Under the pieces are notes generated by a model that was given only the letters and a program-made list of their open reading frames with translations, had not been told where the DNA came from and did no database searches. The position numbers were made by a program, and so were the translations under genes. From Chryseobacterium aurantiacum (GTDB taxonomy: Bacteria > Bacteroidota > Bacteroidia > Flavobacteriales > Weeksellaceae), in assembly GCF_003020585.1 (NCBI RefSeq), contig NZ_PXUE01000007.1:1-64000 (forward strand): 64,000 nucleotides of DNA, read 5' to 3'. This document shows positions 17,804 to 27,328 of the stretch, piece by piece; position 1 is the first letter of the stretch; each line of letters begins with the position of its first letter.

Positions 17804-19000
17804 TCACATTTTATTTAATAATTCCAGAGGGGCAACAAACAGTCTGTAGAGGATTCCCTCAAATGTAAAGCCCTTGCCGGACATCTCTACTCTATATATT
17901 AATGAGAGGATTATAATGGCCATGGTGATGTAAAATTTCCTATCAATAACTATTGGTTCATAGACATATACAGAGTCTCCTTTTTTCAGTAACAGAGCAA
18001 AAAGAATAATTAATAGCATCATATGAATATACATCCATCTTCCCCAATCTATTGCCAGATAAAATAAGGGTAAAGAGAATATAAAAGCTCCGGATAATAA
18101 AATAAATAAAATCTTTCGCCCATTTAGATATTTTAAATAATAGGCTATGTGTAAAATGCTTATTCCTAAACTTATAAAGTAAAGCAGATATTCATTAAGG
18201 TGTTCTTTAATATATTGCCTTTCATCAATATTCCAATAGAAGATGCCATAGGTAGGGTGTACTCCTCTTTTATTTAAAATTTCCAGAGACATTCCTTCGT
18301 TTACATTTTTTCCCAATAAAATAATGGCGGCGGCAGGGATGAATACGGAAAGAAAAAACTTGATATATCTTCTTACCTCAAGCTTCCCACTCTTTACATA
18401 GAGTGCAATGGCAAAGTAGGGAGTATAAAACAGGGTTACTTCATGCAGGAGTGTGCTTATAAATAAAAGGATACAGAAAATATATTCTTTATATTTTGTG
18501 AGCCTATCATTATCTAAAAGATATACGAAGTAAGTGAACAAAAGAAAAACAATGAATTCTTTCTTTCCTACATACGTTACTGTATTAAGAAGCCCTACAA
18601 AACCTATGGATGATAGCAGCAAGGACAGATACAGGAGATCTGTAACTTTATACTTAATAAGTTTTGTATAAAGCCAAAAGAACATTGAAATGATTATAAA
18701 TTGAAAGAAGTAAACAATATAATTAAGACTAAACCCCGTTATGTCCTGAAGAATAAAAAAAAAGCTTCCGGATAGGCCTCGTCTTTTGAATCCTCCATCT
18801 TCGTAATTGATCAACCAGTCTGCTAAAATATACCCATCGTCTTTAAGGTTAAAAGCCAATGTAAAAGCAAGGGTATAAACGGCCGTTATTGCAATAATAC
18901 AATAGATAAAAATCTTAATGTTAAAGTATTGTACAATTTTTTTAAGCTCCATAGTGTGTTTTAAATAGGCTGCTAAAACAAGGTGATTTTTTTCTGTCAT
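17804..19000 (-). CDS. multi-pass membrane protein, unknown
   Basis: A 398-residue protein with roughly nine to eleven membrane segments and no recognised catalytic motif. The first loop reads DGYILADWLINYEDGGFKRRG, resembling the periplasmic loop regions of some membrane polymerases and GT-C-like proteins. Two starts are possible: the ATG at 19000, 16 bases after a -7 element, or one 48 bases further in, where MELKKIVQYF leads straight into the first membrane helix. I give the longer form. It sits downstream of an EpsG-type gene and another membrane protein but is separated from them by a terminator-like hairpin. A role in surface-polymer synthesis is inference from neighbours only. Confidence 0.65.
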   Translation of the reverse strand: MTEKNHLVLAAYLKHTMELKKIVQYFNIKIFIYCIIAITAVYTLAFTLAFNLKDDGYILADWLINYEDGGFKRRGLSGSFFFILQDITGFSLNYIVYFFQFIIISMFFWLYTKLIKYKVTDLLYLSLLLSSIGFVGLLNTVTYVGKKEFIVFLLFTYFVYLLDNDRLTKYKEYIFCILLFISTLLHEVTLFYTPYFAIALYVKSGKLEVRRYIKFFLSVFIPAAAIILLGKNVNEGMSLEILNKRGVHPTYGIFYWNIDERQYIKEHLNEYLLYFISLGISILHIAYYLKYLNGRKILFILLSGAFIFSLPLFYLAIDWGRWMYIHMMLLIILFALLLKKGDSVYVYEPIVIDRKFYITMAIIILSLIYRVEMSGKGFTFEGILYRLFVAPLELLNKM

Positions 19001-19016
19001 TATATTTTAGCACAGC

Positions 19017-19024
19017 CAAAAATA
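19017..19024 (-). promoter_or_regulatory. -7 element TATTTTTG for the 19000 gene
   Basis: This exact TAnnTTTG on the minus strand lies 16 bases before the longer start of the membrane-protein gene. It supports that start and independent transcription. Confidence 0.45.
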
Positions 19025-19172
19025 TGAATTTACAAATACTTTATCACTATTTTATTTCACTTTTCATAACGCTTTTTATTTCCTTTTATTCGATGGTTTA
19101 CTCAAGCACTGTGGAGCTTACACAACAAAAGATATTTATTCTTTTTTAAACGGAATATCAAAATTTATCACT

Positions 19173-19221
19173 AAAAAAACGGTATAATTTCAAAAGTCCA
19201 TTGAAAATTTATACCGCTTTT
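19173..19221. terminator. hairpin terminator after EpsG-like gene
   Basis: The stem CGGTATA/TATACCG extends by further weaker pairs and has T-runs on both sides. It lies 18 bases downstream of the EpsG-like stop. The remainder of the 19001-19238 gap shows only the promoter for the next gene. Confidence 0.7.
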
Positions 19222-19238
19222 ATTTTTTTCAGCTTTAT

Positions 19239-20378
19239 TTATGGAAGAAGATGATTGTAATACTGCTCAATTGTAAATCGTCCTGCCTTGATATTATTAA
19301 AGGCTGAGAATACAATGAAATTGAAGAGTACAAGCGCCATTATAAAGGTATAGATCATTCCTTTTACTTTACCGGAAACCACATACATTGCATTAGGAAT
19401 AATAATATAGGAGAATCCAATAAATGCTCCCGCAAGCCTTGATGAGAATATCGGGTTATTTCTAAAAATAAAATAAAGACAGACCCCAATAACGGCATAA
19501 TTTCTATGGTATTCGTAGTAAGGATATAGTTTCTTCATCTTGGTATCAAAAACAAAGAGGAAAAAGGTCAGAATTGCCATCATTACCTCCGGAATACCAA
19601 ATCCACCGTTTAATCTTTCTACACTTTTACCCACATATCCGTTAAATCCTTCGACGAGCATATTGTCTTCTGCCATTGATCCTAAGAATTCTCCCAATCC
19701 CCTATAGACTTCAAACGGAGAAAGAAAAACAGAAACAATGATCATGATCAGCATAATTGTCTTATTCAGCGGAACTCTTGCTATCCAATACATGGGCAGG
19801 AACATATAGCAGACACTGTGAATCCCCGAACTCAGAAAGATAAAGAACAGGTAATGCCACATCTTCTGCTCCTTTATATACCGTATGGCATAATACACCA
19901 TGAATGTAGCCAAGTTTTGCCTGATCTGCCCACTTTCTCCAATGAAAAACCCCGGAATAAACATAAACAGGGTAAATGTAAATGGATAAAAAGTATTATT
20001 GTCCGTATATTCAACCTTGAAAAATATCGCAAAGATGGCAATAACGAACGTCAGCATAAAGAATGGTGCATCGAAAACATTCAGCAATATCTTATTTATC
20101 AAGGTATAAAGCCATTCTACATCCAGATATTCAGTTCCTTCCATATGAAGCATCTTCATAAAGATACTGTAGTAGCTTTTTGTGTCAGAATAGATATAAA
20201 GTCCCAGATAACTTCCATAATCCGGTCCCACGTCATCCCTAAGTCCGGCAATAATGATCAAATATATTCCTAAAAACCAAAACCATTTCTTTTCTACCTT
20301 GTTGCCAAAAACCTCCTGGATGCTAAAGAAAAGCATATAGAGCATGGCAATGATATAATATGGGTGTAATAAACTCAT
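19239..20378 (-). CDS. EpsG-family membrane protein (polysaccharide polymerase-like)
   Basis: A 379-residue polytopic membrane protein with about ten segments. The N-terminal loop AGLRDDVGPDYGSYLGLY is the EpsG-type signature (R-D-D-x-G-x-D-Y). Such proteins are thought to polymerise exopolysaccharide or O-antigen repeat units in the inner membrane. Its ATG overlaps the stop of the upstream gene by four bases (ATGA), so the two are translationally coupled. No other recognisable polysaccharide-assembly gene is immediately adjacent; the export genes lie 8 kb away on the same strand. Confidence 0.8.
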   Translation of the reverse strand: MSLLHPYYIIAMLYMLFFSIQEVFGNKVEKKWFWFLGIYLIIIAGLRDDVGPDYGSYLGLYIYSDTKSYYSIFMKMLHMEGTEYLDVEWLYTLINKILLNVFDAPFFMLTFVIAIFAIFFKVEYTDNNTFYPFTFTLFMFIPGFFIGESGQIRQNLATFMVYYAIRYIKEQKMWHYLFFIFLSSGIHSVCYMFLPMYWIARVPLNKTIMLIMIIVSVFLSPFEVYRGLGEFLGSMAEDNMLVEGFNGYVGKSVERLNGGFGIPEVMMAILTFFLFVFDTKMKKLYPYYEYHRNYAVIGVCLYFIFRNNPIFSSRLAGAFIGFSYIIIPNAMYVVSGKVKGMIYTFIMALVLFNFIVFSAFNNIKAGRFTIEQYYNHLLP

Positions 20379-21379
20379 TGTATGGATATGGTATTTTTAA
20401 ATTGATATGAGGTAAATATAAACCCTGTAAGAATTAAGGGAATAAATAGTCTTACTTCCCAAAAAAGCCCTACCATAGCAATCATAACAAGATAGGGAAA
20501 GGAAAAAAACAAATATTTTTTAATCAGTATTTTACCCTCATTATTGCATAAGACATAACTGAAATACAGACTTATTATTCCAAACAAAAGACCGCTTATA
20601 TTGAAAGGACTGCTAAAGTTAGCAAGAAAATAAACGCCCTCTACAAAAGACATATCCTGATGAATCATCATCCGAAGTCCTGCATAAGGAACAATAAAGG
20701 CAAGTACTAGAAGCAGTGTTTCTTTAATAAAAGAGAAGTCCTTCTTTTTTAATTTCTCAAAATCGATAAATACAGCAGCAAAAAATGAAATATTCAGGCA
20801 AGATGTTTCTCTTACCAATGTAGAAATCATGATAACAATGCATAGCAGAATAAAATCTACAGGTTTTCTGTTTTGTAAATATTTCAAGGTTAATAGGCTA
20901 CCCAAAAGATAACAGAATATAGCAATAGAATCACAGTTTGTAGGAACATACTGTACAATAACGATAAAAAAAACAGCCAGCAGGTGAATCAGCCGGATGA
21001 TATTCGGATTTAAAAGAATTCCAGAAGGTTTAAGCTTAAAAATTGAATATAAAATGATTGAGGACCACACAAAAAAGAAACTGTTGATCAAAAAAATACT
21101 GTGGTAAAACATGGTCCCTTGCTTCAAAAGAAAGGCTTTCAGAAATGGAAGATGATGATCCACAACAAAAGTCACAGCTTCTGTAACGTGTACACTGAGA
21201 TAATTGGGAATCACTCTGTAGGCGTATACCGATGAGAACATAAAATCGGGGGCCTTTTCCATGGTTTTTAATCTTACATAAGAAGATTCAAATCCGTAGT
21301 AAGACATCGCAAACAGCAGAAATGGGAGCACTATTACAAATAGGAATCCGTTTATTTTTTCATCATTCTTTTTCAACAT
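20375..21379 (-). CDS. multi-pass membrane protein, unknown
   Basis: A 334-residue hydrophobic protein with about nine membrane segments. I do not recognise the family. The loop after the first helix contains YAYRVIPNYL, and VPTNCDSIAIFCYLLGSLL and VRETSCLN follow later, reminiscent of membrane proteins encoded beside O-antigen polymerases. It is translationally coupled to the EpsG-like gene (four-base overlap). A promoter -7 element lies 73 bases upstream. It is transcribed away from the pigment cluster that starts 195 bases to the right. Confidence 0.65.
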   Translation of the reverse strand: MLKKNDEKINGFLFVIVLPFLLFAMSYYGFESSYVRLKTMEKAPDFMFSSVYAYRVIPNYLSVHVTEAVTFVVDHHLPFLKAFLLKQGTMFYHSIFLINSFFFVWSSIILYSIFKLKPSGILLNPNIIRLIHLLAVFFIVIVQYVPTNCDSIAIFCYLLGSLLTLKYLQNRKPVDFILLCIVIMISTLVRETSCLNISFFAAVFIDFEKLKKKDFSFIKETLLLVLAFIVPYAGLRMMIHQDMSFVEGVYFLANFSSPFNISGLLFGIISLYFSYVLCNNEGKILIKKYLFFSFPYLVMIAMVGLFWEVRLFIPLILTGFIFTSYQFKNTISIQ

Positions 21380-21451
21380 ATCTAAAACAGATTCTTATTT
21401 TTTTAATAATAATTGTGATTTAAAATACATTTCATTAAAAGGGAACTTTTG

Positions 21452-21459
21452 CAAAAGTA
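21452..21459 (-). promoter_or_regulatory. -7 element TACTTTTG for the EpsG operon
   Basis: This exact TAnnTTTG on the minus strand gives a leader of about 65 bases before the membrane-protein ATG at 21379. It diverges from the pigment-cluster promoter 66 bases to its right. Confidence 0.5.
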
Positions 21460-21524
21460 GAATATTTTTTCATTCTTCCTAGAATATTTTATTGATTTTC
21501 AGACAAAACTTATCGCATAAGTAT

Positions 21525-21554
21525 TTTGAACTAATTCTTAAAAATTTAAATTTG
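21525..21554 (+). promoter_or_regulatory. promoter of the MMPL-dar operon, TTTG-N18-TAAATTTG
   Basis: TTTG at 21525-21528 and TAAATTTG at 21547-21554 are separated by 18 bases, a full match to the Bacteroidota two-part promoter. The start codon follows 20 bases later, so the leader is short. Confidence 0.65.
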
Positions 21555-21573
21555 CAGACTTGATTTACATCTA

Positions 21574-24500
21574 ATGCATCGTTTTTTTATATTTTTATAT
21601 TATCTGATCTCCAAAAATAAAATCCTCTCTGTTTTTACAGCCTTAGGAATTGCTGCCTTATGCCTTTTCTTTGCTTCAAAAATTACCTTTGAGGAAGATA
21701 TCAATCAGATTATTCCTAAAAATGAAAAATCAGATCTTACAGCAAAAGTGCTTAAACAGCTTAACTTTTCGGATAAGGTCATCGTTATTATAGAAAACAA
21801 GTCCGGCGAAGACAGCTTCCAGCTTTCTGAAACAGCGGATACTTTTTTACAAAAAATTGAACCGTTGCAAAAATATATCGGTTCAGTTCAGGGAAAAGTG
21901 AATGATAATGAGATCTCCGAAACATTTGATTTCGTTAGCCAAAACCTGCCCCTATTCCTTAATGAAAACGATTATCAGCAGATTGAAGGGAAGCTTCAAA
22001 AAGACAGCATTGCGCAACAGGTAGAGAACAACTACATTTCATTGGTATCCCCTACAAGCCTTGTTACAAAGGAGTTCATCAAAAAAGATCCTCTGGGGCT
22101 TACCTTTTTGGGAATCAAAAAACTAAATGCCTTAAATATCAGCAAGGACTTCAAATTAGAAGACAGCTATATTGTTACCAAGGACGGAAAAAATCTTTTA
22201 CTTTTTATTGATCCTAAAAACAAAAGCAATGACACCAAGGCCAATGAAGCCTTTGTTGATCAGCTTAATACGATAAAAGAGGGAATTAACAAACAGTTTA
22301 AAGGCAAAACTGAGATGAGTTATTTCGGTTCTCCGGTTATTGCCGTTGCCAATGCAAAACAGATTAAAAAGGACATTCAGAACACGGTAGTGATCTCCAT
22401 GACAGTATTGTTGGTTCTCCTTATTTACTATTTCAGGAATTTCTTTACGCCAATCATTGTCTTTCTACCAACTGTATTTTCTGTTTTACTGGCTTTATTG
22501 GTATTGTATTTTATTAAGGACAAAATTTCAGCTATCTCATTAAGTGTGGGGGCCATTCTTATCGGAATTACAATAGATTATGCTCTGCATATTCTTACTC
22601 ATTATAAACACAACAATAATATTGAAGAACTTTACAAGGAAATAACGCAACCTATTATATTAAGTAGTGCCACCACTGCTGTTTCATTTTTGTGTCTGGT
22701 TTTTGTAAGATCTGAAGCCTTGAAAGATTTGGGGCTTTTTGCAGCCATTACGGTTATTCTGTCTTCCATTACAGCATTGATCATTGTTCCACAGCTTTAT
22801 AAGCCCAAACAGCATACAAAAGAAAAACTCAGCACCAACTTTATTGATAAAATAGGGTCCTATCCTTATGAGAAAAACAAGCCTTTGATTATCGGGTGCT
22901 CCGTTATCATTCTCGCTTGTCTGTTTGGATTCAGGCATGTAGGCTTTAATGAAGACATTGGTGACCTGAACTACATTCCAAAGGAAATGAAGATCAGTGA
23001 AGCCAAGCTGCAGAAACTTTCAGACATTACCTCAAAATCAATTTATACAATTTCTTACGGAAACTCTGAAGAAGAAGCCCTTGCCAGAAATTCCCAACTG
23101 AGCACTTTCCTTGAAACAGAGAAGAAAGAAGGCAAAATTCTTAGCTACAACTCTATTGGAAGTATTGTATTATCTGAAAAAGATCAGCAAAGGAAAATTG
23201 ATGAGTGGAAAAGCTTCTGGAATGATCATAAAAAGAGTCAGACCGTTGCCGAATTAGTCAGCAACGGAAATAAATTTGGTTTCAACAGCGCTGCTTTTGA
23301 TAATTTCAATGAAATTTTAAATAAAAACTATTCAACATTAAGTCTTAGAGACTATGAAAAAGTGAAAGCACTGCAGATTTCAGAGTTTATGAGCAATGAA
23401 AATGGTTTTTATACGGTTTCCAATGTGGTAAAGGTTGATGAAAATAAGAGGGATGCCTTCATTAAAGATATTGAAAAGAAACATGATGCTCTTGCCATAG
23501 ATCGTCAGCAGATGAATGAAAACTTTCTTGGCTTGCTGAAAAGAGACTTTAATACCCTCATCAATTATTCTCTTTTGGCAATTGTTTTAACGATTATAGT
23601 ATTCTTCAGGAACTTTGAATTAACCATACTTACCATGTTCCCTATTGTTTTAACAGGGGTGGTAACGGCTGGAATCCTTTATTTTCTGGGGCTAGAACTT
23701 AATATCTTCAGTACAGTAGTATGCACACTTGTGTTTGGTGTGGGAGATGACTTTAGTATTTTCCTTACCCAGGCTATGCAAAAGGAACATACTACAGGAA
23801 AAAATGAACTTCCAACGTATAGAACGTCTATTATTTTGGCTGTATTCACCACGATCCTTTCCATTGGTTCCCTGATTTTTGCCAAGCATCCGGCTTTACA
23901 TTCCTTGGCCTTAGTGGCGCTGATTGGTATGTTTTCCGTAATTATTATTACGTCTACCCTTTATCCGTTTTGGTTTAGGTTGCTTATTACCAACAGAGCC
24001 AAGAAAGGGCTTTCTCCTATTACCTTTAGATTATTTTTAAGAGCTGTATTTTCATTTTTATATTATGGACTTGGCGGATTGGTATTTTCGGCTATCGGAA
24101 GTATCTTTATTAAAAAGTCCAAGGGTAAAACACTGGATATTATCAAATTAATTCTGGCTAAATTTTTAACATCTGTTCTTTATTCAAGTCCACTTGTGAA
24201 GAAAAGAGTCATTAGAAACCCCGCCGAAGATTTCAGCAAACCGGCTGTAATTATTGCCAATCATACTTCTTTTCTTGATACGCTGGCTATTGCCATGGCC
24301 ACCCACAAAATCATTTATCTGGTTAATGACTGGGTGTATGAGTCTCCTGTTTTCGGAAGACTGGTAAAGGCATTGGGATTTTATCCGGTATCACAAGGTA
24401 TTGAAAACGGAATGGACAAGCTGAAAGAAAAAATTGCGCAAGGATATTCACTTGTGGTTTTTCCTGAGGCAGAACGTTCATATACCAATGATGTTAAAAG

Positions 24501-25230
24501 ATTCCATAAAGGGGCATTCTATCTTGCAGAACAATTCGAATTGGATATTCTTCCGCTTTATATTCACGGAAATTCTGAGGTATTGCCAAAGGGAGACTTT
24601 ATTATCTACGACGGAAGCATAACGGTAAAAGTAGGTGAAAGAATCAGTAAGGATGATCTAAGCTTTGGTAAAGATTATTCTGAACGAACCAAAAAAATTA
24701 ATGCTTACTACAGAGAAGAATTCGCCAAACTGAGAGAAGAGATTGAGGATGAAAACTATTTTAAAAAGAAGTTATTCTTAAGCTATTTATATAAGGACAG
24801 TGAAGTGGTGGCAGAGGTAAAGAAAGACTTTAAAACCAATAAATCTGTTTACTTTGAACTGAACAAGCATATTCCCAAAGATGCCAACATCCTGCATATT
24901 GCTAATGATTATGGCCAAAAAGATGTCTTGCTTACTCTATACCAAGCCGGACGAAGAGTTTTCTCATTCATTAAAAACAAAGAAAAGCGAATTGTTGCAG
25001 CACATAGCTATTTGGTTAAAAGGAGAAAGATAAATTATATAGAGAACTTTTCTGAAGTGAATAAAAATATAGATGTTCTTCTGGTTTCGGATGACCGCTT
25101 CACCATGAATGATATTCAAACTCTTCCGGAAACCATTATATTTATCAACATAGAAAATATTTCATTAGAAAGTAGTAATTATGTATTAAAATTTAGTTCT
25201 GAATCATTAAAAGTATTTAAAACTAAATAA
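21574..25230 (+). CDS. MMPL/RND transporter fused to PlsC acyltransferase and a Rossmann-like tail
   Basis: A 1218-residue fusion protein of the flexirubin cluster. Residues 1-830 are an MMPL-type RND exporter: two halves, each with a membrane helix, a large periplasmic domain (about 40-260 and 450-650) and a five-helix bundle. Residues 860-1080 are a PlsC acyltransferase with NHTSFLD (HX4D, His897) and FPEAERS (about 963-969; Ala replaces the usual Gly). Residues 1100-1218 resemble a degenerate methyltransferase-like Rossmann fold (ILHIANDYGQKDVLLTLYQA). Family knowledge: aryl polyene clusters encode an ApeM-like exporter and acyltransferases separately. Here they could acylate and move the pigment or its lipid anchor. 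First gene after the cluster promoter. Confidence 0.85.
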   Translation: MHRFFIFLYYLISKNKILSVFTALGIAALCLFFASKITFEEDINQIIPKNEKSDLTAKVLKQLNFSDKVIVIIENKSGEDSFQLSETADTFLQKIEPLQKYIGSVQGKVNDNEISETFDFVSQNLPLFLNENDYQQIEGKLQKDSIAQQVENNYISLVSPTSLVTKEFIKKDPLGLTFLGIKKLNALNISKDFKLEDSYIVTKDGKNLLLFIDPKNKSNDTKANEAFVDQLNTIKEGINKQFKGKTEMSYFGSPVIAVANAKQIKKDIQNTVVISMTVLLVLLIYYFRNFFTPIIVFLPTVFSVLLALLVLYFIKDKISAISLSVGAILIGITIDYALHILTHYKHNNNIEELYKEITQPIILSSATTAVSFLCLVFVRSEALKDLGLFAAITVILSSITALIIVPQLYKPKQHTKEKLSTNFIDKIGSYPYEKNKPLIIGCSVIILACLFGFRHVGFNEDIGDLNYIPKEMKISEAKLQKLSDITSKSIYTISYGNSEEEALARNSQLSTFLETEKKEGKILSYNSIGSIVLSEKDQQRKIDEWKSFWNDHKKSQTVAELVSNGNKFGFNSAAFDNFNEILNKNYSTLSLRDYEKVKALQISEFMSNENGFYTVSNVVKVDENKRDAFIKDIEKKHDALAIDRQQMNENFLGLLKRDFNTLINYSLLAIVLTIIVFFRNFELTILTMFPIVLTGVVTAGILYFLGLELNIFSTVVCTLVFGVGDDFSIFLTQAMQKEHTTGKNELPTYRTSIILAVFTTILSIGSLIFAKHPALHSLALVALIGMFSVIIITSTLYPFWFRLLITNRAKKGLSPITFRLFLRAVFSFLYYGLGGLVFSAIGSIFIKKSKGKTLDIIKLILAKFLTSVLYSSPLVKKRVIRNPAEDFSKPAVIIANHTSFLDTLAIAMATHKIIYLVNDWVYESPVFGRLVKALGFYPVSQGIENGMDKLKEKIAQGYSLVVFPEAERSYTNDVKRFHKGAFYLAEQFELDILPLYIHGNSEVLPKGDFIIYDGSITVKVGERISKDDLSFGKDYSERTKKINAYYREEFAKLREEIEDENYFKKKLFLSYLYKDSEVVAEVKKDFKTNKSVYFELNKHIPKDANILHIANDYGQKDVLLTLYQAGRRVFSFIKNKEKRIVAAHSYLVKRRKINYIENFSEVNKNIDVLLVSDDRFTMNDIQTLPETIIFINIENISLESSNYVLKFSSESLKVFKTK

Positions 25231-25245
25231 TAAATAGGAAAAACA

Positions 25246-25253
25246 TATTTTTG
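25246..25253 (+). promoter_or_regulatory. -7 element TATTTTTG before darA
   Basis: This exact TAnnTTTG lies in the 42-base gap between the MMPL fusion and darA, 19 bases upstream of the ATG. No clear -33 element is seen, so it may only supplement read-through. Confidence 0.4.
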
Positions 25254-25272
25254 TAAGCGCTAAAAAAATTCC

Positions 25273-26187
25273 ATGAAAAAAAACATACTTGTAATATATT
25301 ATTCACAAACCGGCCAATTGGAGGATATTGTGAGAAATATAGCCAAGCCTTTTGAAGCTCAAAAGGAAGAATATGAAGTTACTTATTATAATATTCAGCT
25401 AAAGGAAGACTTCCCTTATCCTTGGCCGAGTGATGTCTTTTTCAATACTTTTCCGGAATCTTATTTACAAATTCCCAAAGAAATCTTACCTCCTTCGGAT
25501 GAAATACTGAACAAAAAGTATGATCTCATCCTGTTTGGATATCAGGTTTGGTATCTTACCCCATCCATTCCTATCATTTCTTTTCTGAAAAGTGGCTATG
25601 CGGAAAGAATCCTTAGAGATACTCCTGTAGTTACCATTTCAGGGACCAGAAATATGTGGATGCTTTCTCAGGAAAAACTAAAGGTTTATTTAAGAGATCT
25701 AAAAGCTAAACTTGTCGGAAATATAGCATTGGTAGACAGACATGATAACTATACCAGTGTATTGACCATTATCAGATGGCTGACAACGGGACAGAAGGAA
25801 AAGTCAGGAATTCTTCCTGCCGCCGGTGTTTCCGATGAGGAGATTGCAGGTTCTGTGAAATATGGTGAGAGTATCGAAAGGCATTTTAAAAACAATGATC
25901 TGAACAATTTACAACCGGATCTTGTAAAAAATGGAGCCATCGAAATCCGCCCGTTTTTGGTGCGTGTAGAAAAGGTAGGAAACAAGATTTTCACAGTATG
26001 GTCTAATCTGATTATCAAGAAAAAAGAGAAACGTCCATTGCTGATAAAATTCTTTAAGGTATATTTGATGACTGCGATATGGGTAATCTCACCCGTCGTG
26101 TTAGTCTTACACCTGCTTACAACCCCTATATTTTGGTTTAAAAGACAAAAACAAAAAACATATTTACAAGGAATTAATTTAAAATAG
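25273..26187 (+). CDS. darA: dialkylresorcinol biosynthesis protein DarA
   Basis: A 304-residue protein of the DarA group. Residues 1-200 form a flavodoxin-like fold (VIYYSQTGQLEDIVRNI gives the phosphate-binding loop, LILFGYQVWYLTPSIPI the second FMN contact). A hydrophobic segment near residues 255-285 should anchor it in the membrane. In the dialkylresorcinol pathway described from Chitinophaga, DarB makes a cyclohexanedione from two acyl thioesters and DarA converts it to the resorcinol. The resorcinol is the part esterified to the aryl polyene in flexirubin. darB follows after one base. Confidence 0.88.
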   Translation: MKKNILVIYYSQTGQLEDIVRNIAKPFEAQKEEYEVTYYNIQLKEDFPYPWPSDVFFNTFPESYLQIPKEILPPSDEILNKKYDLILFGYQVWYLTPSIPIISFLKSGYAERILRDTPVVTISGTRNMWMLSQEKLKVYLRDLKAKLVGNIALVDRHDNYTSVLTIIRWLTTGQKEKSGILPAAGVSDEEIAGSVKYGESIERHFKNNDLNNLQPDLVKNGAIEIRPFLVRVEKVGNKIFTVWSNLIIKKKEKRPLLIKFFKVYLMTAIWVISPVVLVLHLLTTPIFWFKRQKQKTYLQGINLK

Positions 26188-26188
26188 A

Positions 26189-27328
26189 ATGTACGACGTA
26201 TTTATAACAAAGGCATCAAAATATTTACCCAATGAACCGGTATCAAATGATGAAATGGAGACGTATCTTGGGCTTATCAATGACGCGCCTTCTAAAGCAA
26301 AATCACTTATTTTAAGAAATAATAAAATTACAACAAGATATTATGCTTTAGATAAGGAAGGAAACCCTACGCATTCCAATGCGCAGCTTACAGCAAAAGC
26401 AATCGAAGGTCTTTTTGATGAGAATTTCAAAAAGGAAGATATGAAGTTATTATCCGTAGGAACTACTTCTCCTGACCAGATTCAGCCATCACATGCCTCT
26501 ATGGTTCATGGTGAACTGAACATCGGGAAATCTATTGAGATCAATACGGCAACGGGGCTTTGCAACTCAGGAATGAATGCGCTCAACTACGGATTCCTTT
26601 CTGTAAGAGCCGGCGTACAGGATAATGCAGTGTGTGCAGGTTCTGAAAGAATGTCTGCATGGATGACTGCAGATAAATTCAACCATGAAGCTGAAAATTT
26701 AATATTATTAGAAGAAAGACCTATTATAGCTTTCAAAAGAGAATTCCTGAGATGGATGCTTTCTGATGGAGCAGGTTCTTTCCTGTTAGAAAATAAACCA
26801 AGAGAAAGCGGAATCTCTTTAAGAATAGAATTTATTGATTTTTATTCTTATGCTCACGAAATTGAAGCATGTATGTATGCAGGATGTGACAAGCAGGAGG
26901 ACGGAAGTTTAAAATCATGGGCAGATTATCCATCTGACGCATGGTTGAAGCAGTCAATCTTCGCGATTAAGCAGGATACTAAAATTCTGGATAAATACAT
27001 TCTGGTAAAAGGGGCAGAAAGCCTAAGAGCTTCTTTTGACAAGCATAATCTAGATCCTGAAAAAATTGATCATGTATTGGCCCATATTTCTTCCGGTTAC
27101 TTTAAGGATGGACTGAAAGATGAGTTCGCTAAAAAAGGGATGGACTTCCCTGCAGAAAAATGGTTCTATAACCTTTCTGATATCGGAAATATTGGTGCCG
27201 GATCTATCTTTGTAGCATTAGAAGAGCTGATGAATTCAGGAAAATTACAAAAAGGAGAAAAAGTACTTCTTTGCGTTCCTGAAAGTGGAAGATTTGCATA
27301 TTCTTGTGCTTTATTAACGGTTTGCTAA
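26189..27328 (+). CDS. darB: dialkylresorcinol condensing ketosynthase DarB (KAS III type)
   Basis: A 379-residue FabH-like ketosynthase. The catalytic triad is visible: Cys125 in TATGLCNSGMN, His299 in LAHISSGYF and Asn334 in SDIGNIGAGS. DarB-type enzymes condense and cyclise two fatty acyl thioesters to a 2,5-dialkylcyclohexane-1,3-dione. The segment before Cys125 keeps SVGTTSPDQIQPS, as in KAS III-like enzymes that accept longer acyl groups. The stop overlaps the next ATG (TAATG), so the downstream dehydratase is translationally coupled. Confidence 0.9.
   Translation: MYDVFITKASKYLPNEPVSNDEMETYLGLINDAPSKAKSLILRNNKITTRYYALDKEGNPTHSNAQLTAKAIEGLFDENFKKEDMKLLSVGTTSPDQIQPSHASMVHGELNIGKSIEINTATGLCNSGMNALNYGFLSVRAGVQDNAVCAGSERMSAWMTADKFNHEAENLILLEERPIIAFKREFLRWMLSDGAGSFLLENKPRESGISLRIEFIDFYSYAHEIEACMYAGCDKQEDGSLKSWADYPSDAWLKQSIFAIKQDTKILDKYILVKGAESLRASFDKHNLDPEKIDHVLAHISSGYFKDGLKDEFAKKGMDFPAEKWFYNLSDIGNIGAGSIFVALEELMNSGKLQKGEKVLLCVPESGRFAYSCALLTVC

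Noticed and set aside
19818..20273. 151-residue frame on the plus strand
   Set aside because: Antisense to the EpsG-like gene, whose membrane helices and signature are convincing.
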